Assembly: GCA_030524455.1 (NCBI GenBank)
Contig: JAUNGT010000009.1
Span: 1-64,000, forward strand
DNA: 64,000 bases
Direction: 5' to 3'
From: Eubacteriales bacterium
GTDB lineage: Bacteria > Bacillota > Clostridia > Lachnospirales > Lachnospiraceae
Shown: piece by piece, positions 13,965 to 23,119 of the stretch
Position numbering within the stretch: position 1 is the first letter of the stretch
Layout of the letters: the number at the start of each line of letters is the position of its first letter
Made by a program: the position numbers and the translations under genes
Notes under the pieces: model-generated
Databases searched by the model: none
Told to the model about the DNA's origin: nothing
Seen by the model: the letters and a program-made list of their open reading frames with translations, nothing else

Positions 13965-16892
13965 TTATCCCTGGTAAAGCTGCTCCAGCGTCAAAAAGCG
14001 CTCCTTCTCCGCCTCCAGCTTCTTCTCATTTCCCACCACGCAAAGGCATTCATCCGACAAAAAGGCCCGGATATGGCCCGCCAGAGCCCGGATATCCTCC
14101 GCGGTAACGTCCAGCACCTGATCCCGCTCCTTTTGAAGCTCCTCCACCGTCTGGTTGGTCAGATACATGCTCAGCGACCGAAGCCCCTTTGCCGCGGGAT
14201 TCATGGGAACATCCATATCGCTGATGGTGCCGATCACCGCCTGGTTCATGCTCCTGTCGTCCCCTGCGAGGCGCTCCACATACTCCGGCGCCTCCTCATA
14301 AACCCGGATCGTCTTTTCCAGGTTCGGGTCCCGGTAGGAGACAAAGTAGGCGTCCCCGCTCTTTCCGAAGCTGCACATACAGCCGTAAGCGCCGCCCTTT
14401 ACCCGCACGTTGTTCCAGAGATAGTCGGTATTCAGAATCCCTCTCAGGATCCGCAGCGCGCCGCTGTAGGCGTATCCGTGCCGGACAAAGTTGCCGGCCC
14501 GGCACACATACTGTACCTGGGAGGCGGACAGAAAGCCCTCGTTCTTTTTGGCGGGCTTTACCGAGAAGGGCTTTCCCTCCACGGGTCCGTCAAACAGCTT
14601 GTCTGCCAGCCTGCCGGCCAGATCGCCAAACTGCCTGCACGGCTCCTCCTCCAGGGCAATAAAGTCGCAAAGCAGGTTCTCCTTCCGGAAAATGCACTCC
14701 GCCAGGCGCTTTAATTTTTCGCAGACATCGTCCGCCTCCCGCTCCCAGCCGGCGCACAGCCGTTCCAGCAGGCGGTAGAAATCCATCCCGCTCAAAACCT
14801 CCTGGATGGCCGCGGACTCGGAAATATAGGACATGGCCCTGCCCGCCGCCACCGTGTGGCCCGCCGAAATCATGGAGGACTGCAGGTGGGACTTTAGCTC
14901 CGCCAGGATCTCATAGAGACGCTTTTTCCCGGAATAATCGGCCCGAAGGATCATCTCCTCCATCAGCTCCATCGCCGGCTCTACGTTTTCGTGGAAGGCC
15001 TTGCCCTTGATCTCGAAGGTTACCTTTTTGTCGGAAAAATCCTTTGAATTGGTATACAGGTTCGTCACCGGCGAGATGCCTCCCGTCAGAAGGTCGGTCT
15101 GCGTGGCAAGCTCCTGATAGCTGTAGCGGGCCGTGTCCACAAAGCCGAAGGCCGCCTTGAATACGCCAAGATACGGGAACAGCTCCTCCGGCACCCGGCT
15201 GCAGTCAAACAGCAGTCTGAAATAGCTGATACCGTTCGTGGCGATGGGATGATAAATCAGCTTCACATCCCCGGCCTTTCTCTCCTCCAAAATAAACGGC
15301 TCCACCTGCCTGCGGATATCGCTGCGGGCAAGCAGCGGGATCCTGGCCAGATCCTCCGGCCGGTCCGGCTCCTCCTGGAAGGCCTTCAAATCTGCTGTCT
15401 GCGCCGCAATCTCCCCGATCTGCTCCGGCGTAAGGGCCGCCTTTTTTGCCGCCAAAAGCTCCTCCAGCTCCCTGTCCTTTTTTGCCGTCAGCCCGCGCTC
15501 CGGATAAAGCACCAGCAGGCTCCGGTGCGGGTTATTCAGCAGCTTTTGGGCGATCAGCTCCTCAAAATACCCCTCCTCTGCCTTCTGACGCAGCGTCCGG
15601 TAGGTATCCCCCGCCTTGATATGGAGAAACGGCTGATTCTCATCATAGAGCCAGCTGTCCATCATCTGCAGGCCGTACATCAGTCCGGCGGGATAGATGC
15701 CAAAGTCCGCCTCCCGATACCGGAATTCGTAATAATTTAACCCGGCAAGCAGACGTTTCTTGTCCAGTCCGCCCTCCGCCAGGCTGCGCAGGGTTGTTTC
15801 GATCACCCGGACAAACTCCTCCGCCCTGGATTCCTCCGCTCCCTTCGCCACGACGGAAAAGTAGGGCTGCCGCAGTCCGCTGTCGTAATCGCTGTACACA
15901 TCCTCCCCGATCCCCGCATCCAGAAGGGCCTGCTTTAAGGGCGCTCCCTGGGAGGAGCAAAGGGCGTAGTCCAAAATCTCAAAGGCCAGATATTCCTCCC
16001 GGTTGAGCACATCCCCCGCCGCAATGGCAAGCGACAGGTAAGCATTTTTTTCCAGAGGCTCGCTCTCCGTCACGGAATAAGGCCTGCGCCGCTTTTGAGG
16101 CGCGCTGAAGGGCTTTTGCAGGCCGATGTGCGCGTCCACCTCAATCCGGTCAAAATGGGACAGATACTTCTCATCCAGCCAGGTCAGCCGCTCCGCCATA
16201 TCCATATTTCCGTACAGATAGATGTAGCTGTTTGCCGGGTGATAATATTTCCGGTGAAACTCCAAAAACTGCTCATAGGTCAGCTGCGGGATCACATCCG
16301 GATCTCCGCCGGATTCATTGGCATACGCGGTGTCCGGGAACAGGCCGCGCACAATCTCCCGGTCCAGCACATCGTCCGGGGAGGAGAAGGCGCCCTTCAT
16401 CTCATTATATACGACGCCGTTTATCTTCAGCTCGTCGCCGGGCTCCTGCAGCTCGTAATGCCAGCCCTCCTGATAAAAAATGCGGGGCTCCCGGTAGATG
16501 GCCGGATAAAACACCGCGTCCAGATACACATGCATCAGGTTCGCGAAATCCTTGTCATTGCAGCTCGCCACCGGATACAGCGTCTTGTCCGGGTAAGTCA
16601 TCGCATTCAAAAAAGTGTTTAAGGAGCCCTTCACCAGCTCGATAAAGGGATCCTTCACCGGGAAATCCCGGGAGCCCTCCAGCACCGAATGCTCCAGGAT
16701 GTGCGCCACCCCGGTGCTGTCCGCCGGAGGCGTCTTAAACCCGATATAAAACACCTTGTTCTCATCCTCATTGGATAACAGCGCGATCCGCGCCCCGCTT
16801 TTTTTATGGCGCAGAAGATAGCCCTGCGAGCGCAGGTCGCCGATCTCCTCCGTCCTGATGATCTCATAAGCCTTTAACTCTTCTATCCGCAT
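13965..16892 (-). CDS. M16C-family zinc metallopeptidase (presequence-protease-like)
   Basis: A 975-residue insulinase-family peptidase. The inverted zinc motif HxxEH is seen at residues 64-68 (HILEH), followed by SVLEGSRDFPVKDPF, the M16C hallmark. The two-halved architecture (N-terminal active domains, a long linker and inactive C-terminal domains) and the length fit the PreP/CYM1/HypA group. These enzymes degrade peptides inside a closed chamber. No signal peptide is visible, so it is probably cytoplasmic. It lies in a compact minus-strand cluster with 9-nt gaps on each side. Such genes recur upstream of era in Lachnospiraceae. Confidence 0.93.
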   Translation of the reverse strand: MRIEELKAYEIIRTEEIGDLRSQGYLLRHKKSGARIALLSNEDENKVFYIGFKTPPADSTGVAHILEHSVLEGSRDFPVKDPFIELVKGSLNTFLNAMTYPDKTLYPVASCNDKDFANLMHVYLDAVFYPAIYREPRIFYQEGWHYELQEPGDELKINGVVYNEMKGAFSSPDDVLDREIVRGLFPDTAYANESGGDPDVIPQLTYEQFLEFHRKYYHPANSYIYLYGNMDMAERLTWLDEKYLSHFDRIEVDAHIGLQKPFSAPQKRRRPYSVTESEPLEKNAYLSLAIAAGDVLNREEYLAFEILDYALCSSQGAPLKQALLDAGIGEDVYSDYDSGLRQPYFSVVAKGAEESRAEEFVRVIETTLRSLAEGGLDKKRLLAGLNYYEFRYREADFGIYPAGLMYGLQMMDSWLYDENQPFLHIKAGDTYRTLRQKAEEGYFEELIAQKLLNNPHRSLLVLYPERGLTAKKDRELEELLAAKKAALTPEQIGEIAAQTADLKAFQEEPDRPEDLARIPLLARSDIRRQVEPFILEERKAGDVKLIYHPIATNGISYFRLLFDCSRVPEELFPYLGVFKAAFGFVDTARYSYQELATQTDLLTGGISPVTNLYTNSKDFSDKKVTFEIKGKAFHENVEPAMELMEEMILRADYSGKKRLYEILAELKSHLQSSMISAGHTVAAGRAMSYISESAAIQEVLSGMDFYRLLERLCAGWEREADDVCEKLKRLAECIFRKENLLCDFIALEEEPCRQFGDLAGRLADKLFDGPVEGKPFSVKPAKKNEGFLSASQVQYVCRAGNFVRHGYAYSGALRILRGILNTDYLWNNVRVKGGAYGCMCSFGKSGDAYFVSYRDPNLEKTIRVYEEAPEYVERLAGDDRSMNQAVIGTISDMDVPMNPAAKGLRSLSMYLTNQTVEELQKERDQVLDVTAEDIRALAGHIRAFLSDECLCVVGNEKKLEAEKERFLTLEQLYQG

Positions 16893-16901
16893 ATTCTCTC
16901 C

Positions 16902-17318
16902 TTATACCGCAAAGGTCATCAGCGCCAGCTTGGACAGATGCAGCTCCTCCACCACAATCGTGTCCATCTGCCGGTGCAGCTCTTTACTCCCTACAATCTC
17001 CTCAATCCTGTAATCCCGGCTCTCATAACGGCCGCTTTTGCGTCTTTTGCCGTCCGGCGCCTGCCAGACGCTCAGCTTAAAGGCAGCCTTCAGCTCCTTT
17101 AAGGTCTGATAGGAAAAATCCGTCTCTTTCATATAAAAGATATGGTTTTCCAGAGTGGTGTCCTCCGACACCTCCTTGAGCAGATAATGCCGCACAATGG
17201 CCTTCCATTTAAAGGGCATGTCCTCCCGCGCAAGCATCTCGCGGTAGGAAAAGCGCGCGCCTATATAAATATTGCCGAAATCCTGCAGTACATACTTAAA
17301 ATCGTTTTCCTGTGGCAT
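16902..17318 (-). CDS. Conserved hypothetical protein, 138 residues
   Basis: A soluble protein of 138 residues starting MPQENDFKYVLQDFGNIYIG, with mixed charged helices and no signal peptide, membrane segment or recognised motif. It sits 5 nt after the sigma-like gene and 9 nt before the M16C peptidase gene, so it belongs to the same operon. I do not recognise the family. The good codon structure and operon fit support a real gene. Confidence 0.75.
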   Translation of the reverse strand: MPQENDFKYVLQDFGNIYIGARFSYREMLAREDMPFKWKAIVRHYLLKEVSEDTTLENHIFYMKETDFSYQTLKELKAAFKLSVWQAPDGKRRKSGRYESRDYRIEEIVGSKELHRQMDTIVVEELHLSKLALMTFAV

Positions 17319-17323
17319 ATTTT

Positions 17324-18067
17324 CTACTCCAAATCGAGGTATTCGATATGATCCGCGGTGATGCGCACCGCCTCCCGGATCTGCTCCTCGGACAGTCCGC
17401 TCTCCTCCGAAAGCTCCTGCACCGTCACCTTGCGCCCCAGCTCCCCGGAAAGCTCCCGCGCCTGCTCCAGCACGTCATTTGCGCCGGCGGCAAGCTTCTC
17501 GCCGGTTCTCTTTTCGTCGGCGCATTCCGAGATATAATTTTCCATGGCTTCCATGATCATGCTGGCGATACTGCCCTCCGCCTGCGCAGCGTTTTTCTCG
17601 CAGTCCAGCATCCGGACCGCCATGGCGAGGGCCACGTTGCCCTCTCCGATCAGATCCTCCAGATACACGCCCTGTCCCGCATAGAGCTTGGCAAGCTCCG
17701 CCACCTGCGGCAGGAAAAGCTCCACCAGCCGCGCCTGCGCGTCCGGATCTCCGGCCATGGAGGAGAGGATCACCGCCTCCTTTTCTCCGTCCGTCACCCC
17801 GGCCCGCTCCTGCACCTGCTTTAAATACTCCTCCAGATAGTCGATCTCCTCCCGGGTCATATAATCGAAGGGATCCGCCGGCTCCCCGATCCCGATCTTT
17901 TTCCCCTTTAAGTAGCCATAGACCAGCTCCAGCTGCGCTGCGCCAAAGGCCAGGCCCGCCTGTGCAAAGGCCTCCTCCACCTGCCGCTCAGAAAGCACGC
18001 CTCCCTGCTCCTTCGCCGCAGCGCAGAGCTTCTCCAGCGTCTGCGCAAATAACTGTTCTTCCCTCAT
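17324..18067 (-). CDS. Degenerate sigma-70-like protein without region 4
   Basis: A 247-residue protein. The N-terminal part resembles sigma region 1.1 (KEQGGVLSERQVEEAFAQAG). Residues from about 125 match region 2.1-2.2 (ARLVELFLPQVAELAKLY, then LEDLIGEGNVALAMAV), which binds core polymerase. The aromatic segment needed for melting (FSTYA..WWIRQA in true sigmas) is replaced by EGSIASMIMEAMENYI. A region-3-like piece follows (GRKVTVQELSEESGLSEEQIREAV), and the protein then ends, so region 4 for the -35 box is missing. The ATG at 18067 is preferred over the overlapping GTG because GAGAGGAAGG precedes it. It may act as a core-binding regulator rather than a working sigma factor; that is inference. 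Confidence 0.75.
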   Translation of the reverse strand: MREEQLFAQTLEKLCAAAKEQGGVLSERQVEEAFAQAGLAFGAAQLELVYGYLKGKKIGIGEPADPFDYMTREEIDYLEEYLKQVQERAGVTDGEKEAVILSSMAGDPDAQARLVELFLPQVAELAKLYAGQGVYLEDLIGEGNVALAMAVRMLDCEKNAAQAEGSIASMIMEAMENYISECADEKRTGEKLAAGANDVLEQARELSGELGRKVTVQELSEESGLSEEQIREAVRITADHIEYLDLE

Positions 18068-18078
18068 ATGCCTTCCTC

Positions 18079-18969
18079 TCACTTCACATGCTCATGGGTA
18101 AATAAGTGGTACTGACAATACTCATAATTGCCGTTGCATCTGGAACAGAAGCGAAATTCCAGATCGTCCCCGTCCAGCTCCGTCCGCCCGCAGACCGCGC
18201 ACTTGTGCTTCGTCACGCCGTCTCTGCCCGGCGAGCCCGCCGCGCGCATCTTCTGCCGAAACTCATGCTTGCGCCGAATCTGCCCCGGCGTGAACCGGAT
18301 ATTTTTCCGGGAACGCAGGAAAAATACGAGAAAGTTGAGCAGGGAAAAGCCCACCACAATCCAGGTGGCGATGCCGCCCCGGATACAGTTGAACAGCAAA
18401 ATCACACCGTACACGATTCCCAGCCACTTGACCTTGATCGGGAAAATAAACATCAGCAGCACCTGCACATCCGGGATTGTCGCCGCGCAGGCCAGAAAGA
18501 TCGACATATTGATGTAATAGGTCGAAAACTGCCCGAAATAAACCGCGCTTCCGTTCTTTGCCAGCAGATACAGCCCCGCATAGCCCGTCGGCTGCGCTCC
18601 CATCAGCATACCGTAGGCGCACAGCACAAAGGCGCCCAGCACCGTAAAGAGCAGCCCGGAAAAAATATACACATTGTACTCGTAGGTTCCCCACATCCGT
18701 TCCAGCAGGCCGCCCAGCGAATAGTACAGATACAGCATGATCAGCACAAAGAAAATATTGGAGCTGTCCGGCGGAATCAGCACCCAGGTCACAAGCCTCC
18801 ACACCTGCCCCCGAAAGACCAAAAAGGGATCCAGCATCAAAAACTGATAGAGGCTGGGCATCAGAAGCTCCAGCGCGTAACCGATCCCATAACAGATGAT
18901 CAGGTAAAGCGTCAGATTCGGTACCGCGTATCTTTCCAGCCTTCGCCTCCACTGATTACGTTTGTTCAT
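18079..18969 (-). CDS. Rhomboid/Derlin-like membrane protein with C-terminal zinc ribbon
   Basis: A 296-residue protein with about six membrane spans (first span LTLYLIICYGIGYALELLM). It carries a rhomboid-type signature (GQVWRLVTWVLIP, then LLERMWGTYEYN), but I see no GxSG serine or matching histidine, so it is probably not a protease. The cytosolic tail has a zinc-ribbon-like set of cysteines (CAVCGRTE...FCSRCNGNYEYCQYH). It begins the minus-strand cluster and its stop lies 11 nt before the sigma-like gene. A role in membrane protein quality control is possible but unproven. Confidence 0.75.
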   Translation of the reverse strand: MNKRNQWRRRLERYAVPNLTLYLIICYGIGYALELLMPSLYQFLMLDPFLVFRGQVWRLVTWVLIPPDSSNIFFVLIMLYLYYSLGGLLERMWGTYEYNVYIFSGLLFTVLGAFVLCAYGMLMGAQPTGYAGLYLLAKNGSAVYFGQFSTYYINMSIFLACAATIPDVQVLLMFIFPIKVKWLGIVYGVILLFNCIRGGIATWIVVGFSLLNFLVFFLRSRKNIRFTPGQIRRKHEFRQKMRAAGSPGRDGVTKHKCAVCGRTELDGDDLEFRFCSRCNGNYEYCQYHLFTHEHVK

Positions 18970-19075
18970 TGCAAACTTCCTTTCTTATACTTTGCTATTC
19001 ATAATAACATTCCGAATGGAAAAAGGCAATGACACCGCCTGAAGTTTATAGTTGTTTAAGAAAAAAGCACCAAAA

Positions 19076-19134
19076 GGCCGGGAGCCGTCGGCCAAAATTC
19101 ATGCAAGCATGATTTTGACCGGCGGCTCCCGGCC
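19076..19134. repeat. 59-nt palindromic repeat, copy 1
   Basis: It forms a long hairpin with one bulge and one mismatch (GGCCGGGAGCC arm pairing with GGCTCCCGGCC, inner stem CATGC/GCATG). Its partner is at 37474-37532, with about 80 percent identity over the same 59 nt. The minus-strand side is followed by TTTTGGTGCTTTTTT, and it sits 21 nt after the fusion gene stop, so it may act as that gene's terminator. Confidence 0.85.
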
Positions 19135-19155
19135 TCCCGTCTGTACAGCCCTTCG

Positions 19156-21594
19156 TCAGTACACCCCGACAAATTCCAGGGTGGGGCAGACTCTGGCGTC
19201 CGTGATATGAATCTGCAGCGTCTGCAGTTTTGTCTTTGGGAATACCGCAATTTTCTGATATCCCACCGTGGTGCCCCGATACAGCACCCGGCCCGTTTCA
19301 TCCTCAATCGTAAACGCTTCGATCCGCTGGCTTAAGCGGACATTTTCCTTCAGTACGACGCGGCTGACCCACACCGGTTTGTCGAAGGCAGCCGTGATGT
19401 TCACGTCCCGCACGCCGTCCGCAGGGCGATAATAGCGGGAATCCGTTTTTTCCCGGACGCAGTCAATCTCATGTCCCGGCTCCTGATGCGTCGCTGCAAG
19501 CCGCGCCTGCTCCAGAAGGTTGTCCGAAAATACGCTGCGCAGATGTTCGCCCAGCTCCTCCAGCCGTTTCACGTCGTTTTGGTGAAACAAACCGTCCGGC
19601 GTGGGCGGGATGTTTAACAGAAAGGTGGCGTTTCCGCCCACGGAACGATCATAAATTTCCGCCAGCGCCTCCCGTGTGCGCACCTGTCCGTCCTCCTCCG
19701 CATGATAAAACCAGCCGGGCCGGATGGAGGTGTTGACCTCCGCCGGATACCAGATCAGCTCCGCTTCCCGGGCCAAAATCGCTCTGCTGCCCAGATCTGC
19801 ATCCGTCGCGGCGATCCGGCGCTGCCTGAACTTTGTATCATCGGACTGCTGGCTTAAGGAGGCGATTTTCTCCGTATCACGGGTTCTTCCGGGCACCACG
19901 CTCCACTCCGAGGCCCGCGTATCGCCGGCTTCATTGCCGCACCAGCGAATATCCGGCCCGCACACATGGATGCAGGCCTCCGGCTGCAGCCTCCGGATCG
20001 TCTCATAATAACGCTCCCAGTCATAGCGCTGCTTTTTGCCGTTTGGGCCCTCTCCGCAGGCGCCGTCGAACCAGACGGAACGGATCGGCCCATATTGGGT
20101 CAAAAGCTCCGTCAGCTGATGGACAAAATAATCGTCATAGGGCTTCCCGCTCCCGTAAGCCGGATGATTCCGGTCCCAGGGGGACAGATAAACGCCAAAG
20201 CCGATCCCGCCCTCCCGGCACGCGTCGGCGGCCTCCCGCACCACATCGCCCCTTCCGTCCTTCCAGGGACTGCCGGCCACGCTGTGCGAGGTGTATTTGC
20301 TGGGCCACAGGCAAAAGCCGTCATGGTGCTTGCAGGTCAGGATCAGTCCCCGCATCCCGGCCGCCTTCACCGCCCGCACCCACTGCGCGGCATCCAGCTT
20401 TTCCGGATGAAAACAGGTCTCCGGCTCAGTGCCGTCTCCCCATTCCCTGCCGGTAAAGGTATTCACCGTAAAATGGACGAACGCATAAAACTCCGTCTGC
20501 ATCAGGGAAAGCTGACGGTGGCTGGGTGTCACCGACACCAGCCGCCTATCCAGCGCCTCCGTATTTCCAAAACGGTATTCCGTCACGGTATGATAGGGTC
20601 TCTTCGGGCCAAACACCGAGGAGGGAAAGGCCGCCTGGTTTGGCGTATCCGGATAAAACTGGGTTTCCAGCGCCAGGCCGCCGCGAAAGCCGTATCCGGC
20701 CCCGTCCTTGCCCCGCAGGCTCCTGGAAAAATTGCCGGAATAAAACTGCACGCCCGGCAGGTCCGTATAGACCTCCATGGAGCAGGCGGCGTCCCTGCTT
20801 TGTACCAGCGCAATCCGCCGCAGCCTGCCGTCATAGCCGTTGCACACCCAGTTATGGTCGTAACCTCCGGCAATTTTCAGCTGTGCGTCGTCCGCACCGA
20901 TTCGTTCCCCGATTCTTTTGAGGCTCCGAAAATCCAGGGGTGTATTTTCCACCGGCGCAATCTCTCCCGTGGGAATCTTGTCCGCTCTGACCGGCGTATA
21001 CGCATCCGCCTCCAGCAAAAGCCGGTGGTCTTCGATGGAGCCGGCGCCATGCCCGTCCAGATTGAAATAGCTGTGATTGGTCAGATTAAAAATCGTATCC
21101 TGATCGCTTTCCCCGTCGTATGTGATCCGCAGCCCGTTCTTCTCCGTCAGCTCATAGCGCACCGACAGCCGCCGGTTCCCCGGAAATCCCAGCTCGCCGT
21201 CCGCCAGGGAAAGAGAAAGCAAAAGCGCGCCTGCCTCCTCTTTCGCCTCCCAGATACGCCGGTGCACGCCCCGCTGCCGGTCGCTGTGAATGTTGTTTTC
21301 CCCCTCGTTTTTGACCAGCTGATACACCCTGCCGTGCAGCGTATAGGACGCTCTGTCGATCCGGTTTGCGTTCGGCCCTACCAGGGCGCCGAAGAAGCCG
21401 CCGTTTTCCAGATATTCCTCCGGCGTGTCAAAGCCCAGGGCCACATCCCTTGCGATACCGTTTCGATCCGGCACATACAGACGCACCAGCAGGCCGCCCA
21501 GATCGCTTATGACGGCCTCCATTCCCCGGTTATTTTGAAGGGTATACAGATGAACCTCCCGGCCGTCCACCGTTCCGAAATACTCTTTTTTCAC
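19156..21594 (-). CDS. Fusion of aldose 1-epimerase (mutarotase) and GH29 alpha-L-fucosidase
   Basis: An 812-residue protein with two enzymes in one frame. Residues 1 to about 345 are GalM-like: FNLTNHSYFNLDG holds the catalytic histidine, followed by PGVQFYSGN and ALETQFYPDTPN with the catalytic glutamate. Residues from about 360 to 690 are GH29: FVHFTVNTFTGREWGDG, CKHHDGFCLW and SVWFDGA, whose aspartate is the nucleophile. A beta-rich C-terminal part follows. There is no signal peptide, so it acts in the cytoplasm on imported oligosaccharides. The start is GTG, overlapping the cupin stop as GTGA, with GAGGAAGGA upstream. Combining glycosidic cleavage with anomer conversion of the released sugar is plausible but inferred. 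Confidence 0.9.
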   Translation of the reverse strand: MKKEYFGTVDGREVHLYTLQNNRGMEAVISDLGGLLVRLYVPDRNGIARDVALGFDTPEEYLENGGFFGALVGPNANRIDRASYTLHGRVYQLVKNEGENNIHSDRQRGVHRRIWEAKEEAGALLLSLSLADGELGFPGNRRLSVRYELTEKNGLRITYDGESDQDTIFNLTNHSYFNLDGHGAGSIEDHRLLLEADAYTPVRADKIPTGEIAPVENTPLDFRSLKRIGERIGADDAQLKIAGGYDHNWVCNGYDGRLRRIALVQSRDAACSMEVYTDLPGVQFYSGNFSRSLRGKDGAGYGFRGGLALETQFYPDTPNQAAFPSSVFGPKRPYHTVTEYRFGNTEALDRRLVSVTPSHRQLSLMQTEFYAFVHFTVNTFTGREWGDGTEPETCFHPEKLDAAQWVRAVKAAGMRGLILTCKHHDGFCLWPSKYTSHSVAGSPWKDGRGDVVREAADACREGGIGFGVYLSPWDRNHPAYGSGKPYDDYFVHQLTELLTQYGPIRSVWFDGACGEGPNGKKQRYDWERYYETIRRLQPEACIHVCGPDIRWCGNEAGDTRASEWSVVPGRTRDTEKIASLSQQSDDTKFRQRRIAATDADLGSRAILAREAELIWYPAEVNTSIRPGWFYHAEEDGQVRTREALAEIYDRSVGGNATFLLNIPPTPDGLFHQNDVKRLEELGEHLRSVFSDNLLEQARLAATHQEPGHEIDCVREKTDSRYYRPADGVRDVNITAAFDKPVWVSRVVLKENVRLSQRIEAFTIEDETGRVLYRGTTVGYQKIAVFPKTKLQTLQIHITDARVCPTLEFVGVY

Positions 21595-21914
21595 TTTAAG
21601 AAATCCTTCCTCATCGGATTGAACACATCCACCAGCTTGCCCGCCTCCAGGCAGGTCACGCCGTGCCTGACGCCGCTGGGCATGTACACGCTGTCGCCCT
21701 TTTTGACCACCTGCGTCTCCTCCCCGATCGTAAAGGAAAAGCTTCCTTCCGCGATATAGGTGATCTGCAGATGCTCATGCGAATGAAAATATCCCTGCGC
21801 GCCCTGCTCGAAGGTAATCTCGCACATCATCAGCTCCTCCGAGTAGCACAGGATTTTCCGCGTCACGCCCGGCTCGCAGGCCGTCGGCTGGCAGTCCTTA
21901 TTCCATACAAACAT
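21591..21914 (-). CDS. Small cupin protein, KdgF-like
   Basis: A 107-residue single-domain cupin. The metal-binding pattern is seen in GYFHSHEHLQITYIAEG and, after a glycine-rich turn, GDSVYMPSGVRHGV. The sequence resembles KdgF-type cupins, which help convert unsaturated uronates, but small cupins have many sugar-related roles. It is the first gene of a two-gene operon with the mutarotase-fucosidase fusion, overlapping it by 4 nt. A role in the same sugar pathway is therefore likely. Confidence 0.82.
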   Translation of the reverse strand: MFVWNKDCQPTACEPGVTRKILCYSEELMMCEITFEQGAQGYFHSHEHLQITYIAEGSFSFTIGEETQVVKKGDSVYMPSGVRHGVTCLEAGKLVDVFNPMRKDFLK

Positions 21915-22171
21915 AACTTTCCTCCCTCATCATACCACATCATCCAGTTTTCTGGCAAAGAACAAATAAACAGCCGTCATTTTCTGTACAACGCATTGGG
22001 GGTTATCAATGCAGAACCTTCTCCGAAAGGCATCCTGGGGATCCGGCTTGCCGGCAGCAGGCTCTCTGAGCTGGTTCCCCTCTCGGAGGATTGCTGCCTT
22101 TACCTGTGTTCAACGAACCACCATCCGGAGGTCATCGTTGATTTTATCGGCTTTTCCTTTTGGCATAATGA

Positions 22172-23002
22172 TCAGCCGATGCTCCAGCCCTCCGCATGCT
22201 CAATCGTAGCCAGCCGGTGGGCGATGACGATAACCGTTTTTCCGACGGTCAGTTCACTGATTGCCTTCTGAATCAGATGCTCATTTTCGGGGTCAATGCT
22301 TGCGGATGCCTCGTCAAGAATTATAATGTTGGCATTTTTCAGGATGGCGCAGGCAATGGAAATGCGCTGTTTTCCTCCGCCAGACAGCGTAGAGCCGCCC
22401 TCCCCGATTACTGTTTCATATCCATCCGGCAGAGCCATAATAAAATCGTGGCACCGGGCCTTTTTCGCAGCGTCTATCATTTCTTCCCGCATTGCAGCCG
22501 GGTTACCGAAACGGAGGTTGTTTTCAATGGTATCATGGAACAGATAAACCTTTTGAAAAACCATCGAGATATTGCGGAGCAGGCTGTCACAGGTCATGCT
22601 CCTCACATCCTCGCCGCCTACTGTGACCGCACCGCTGTCCACATCATAGAAACGGGCAATCAGGCTGCAAATCGTGGTCTTGCCGCTGCCGGATGGCCCT
22701 ACAATGGCCGTGGTGCTGCCCTGCGGGATGGAAAAGCTGATGTTTTGCAAAACAGGTTCTTTGTCTATTATGTCGGCATGCTCAATGCCCTCCAGCTTAT
22801 CCAGCGTAGCGTCAATGATCTCCAATACATGGGCGGCGTTGTTCATGGTCTCCACGCTTCCAAAGATCATAAAGGAGAACATATCCAGCAGGAGCATATC
22901 AGGAAGCTCCATCCTGCCGTTACCGGTCAGCAAAGCAGCCACAGCTACAATGGCAATGGAGGCAGCTTTCAGCGAAAACAAATGCAGACAGTTGAAGGGC
23001 AT
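22172..23002 (-). pseudogene. Remnant of an ABC exporter (ATPase domain only)
   Basis: The frame encodes a near-complete ABC ATPase domain: Walker A GPSGSGKTT, the Q-loop in VFQKVYLFHDTIENN, signature LSGGGKQRISIACAIL, and Walker B IIILDEASASIDPE. However, only a scrap of the transmembrane domain precedes it (N-terminal about 60 residues), so the roughly 300-residue membrane part is missing. At the C-terminus, HRLATIEHA joins directly to EGWSIG. In IrtB/YbtQ-type exporters some 30 residues (D-loop to C-terminal helix) separate these two stretches, so there is also an in-frame deletion. A free-standing transporter is not expected to work. Confidence 0.85.
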
Positions 23003-23066
23003 ATATTCCGATTCGATTTTGATGTTGATTTTATTCTATGGCTTTTATTCTATAAAACAGGAACTA

Positions 23067-23094
23067 TTGACATAATTGAAGAGTTGCGTATAAT
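23067..23094 (+). promoter_or_regulatory. Consensus promoter of the type III antitoxin RNA
   Basis: TTGACA (23067-23072), a 16-nt spacer and TATAAT (23089-23094) match both consensus hexamers exactly. Transcription would start near 23101, just before the tandem repeats. Confidence 0.85.
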
Positions 23095-23119
23095 AATAGT
23101 AAAGGGTAGGGATACCCAT

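Noticed and set aside
20000..21759. Long plus-strand frame (from about 19966) opposite the mutarotase-fucosidase fusion
   Set aside because: Both enzymatic domains are on the minus strand with intact active sites. The plus frame is Arg/Pro/Gln-rich without motifs.
21978..22200. Plus-strand reading with ILGIRLAGSRLSELVPL and VDFIGFSFWHNDQP
   Set aside because: It reads like protein, but it has no start signal and no family I recognise, and it ends inside the ABC remnant. It may be a gene scrap but cannot be supported.
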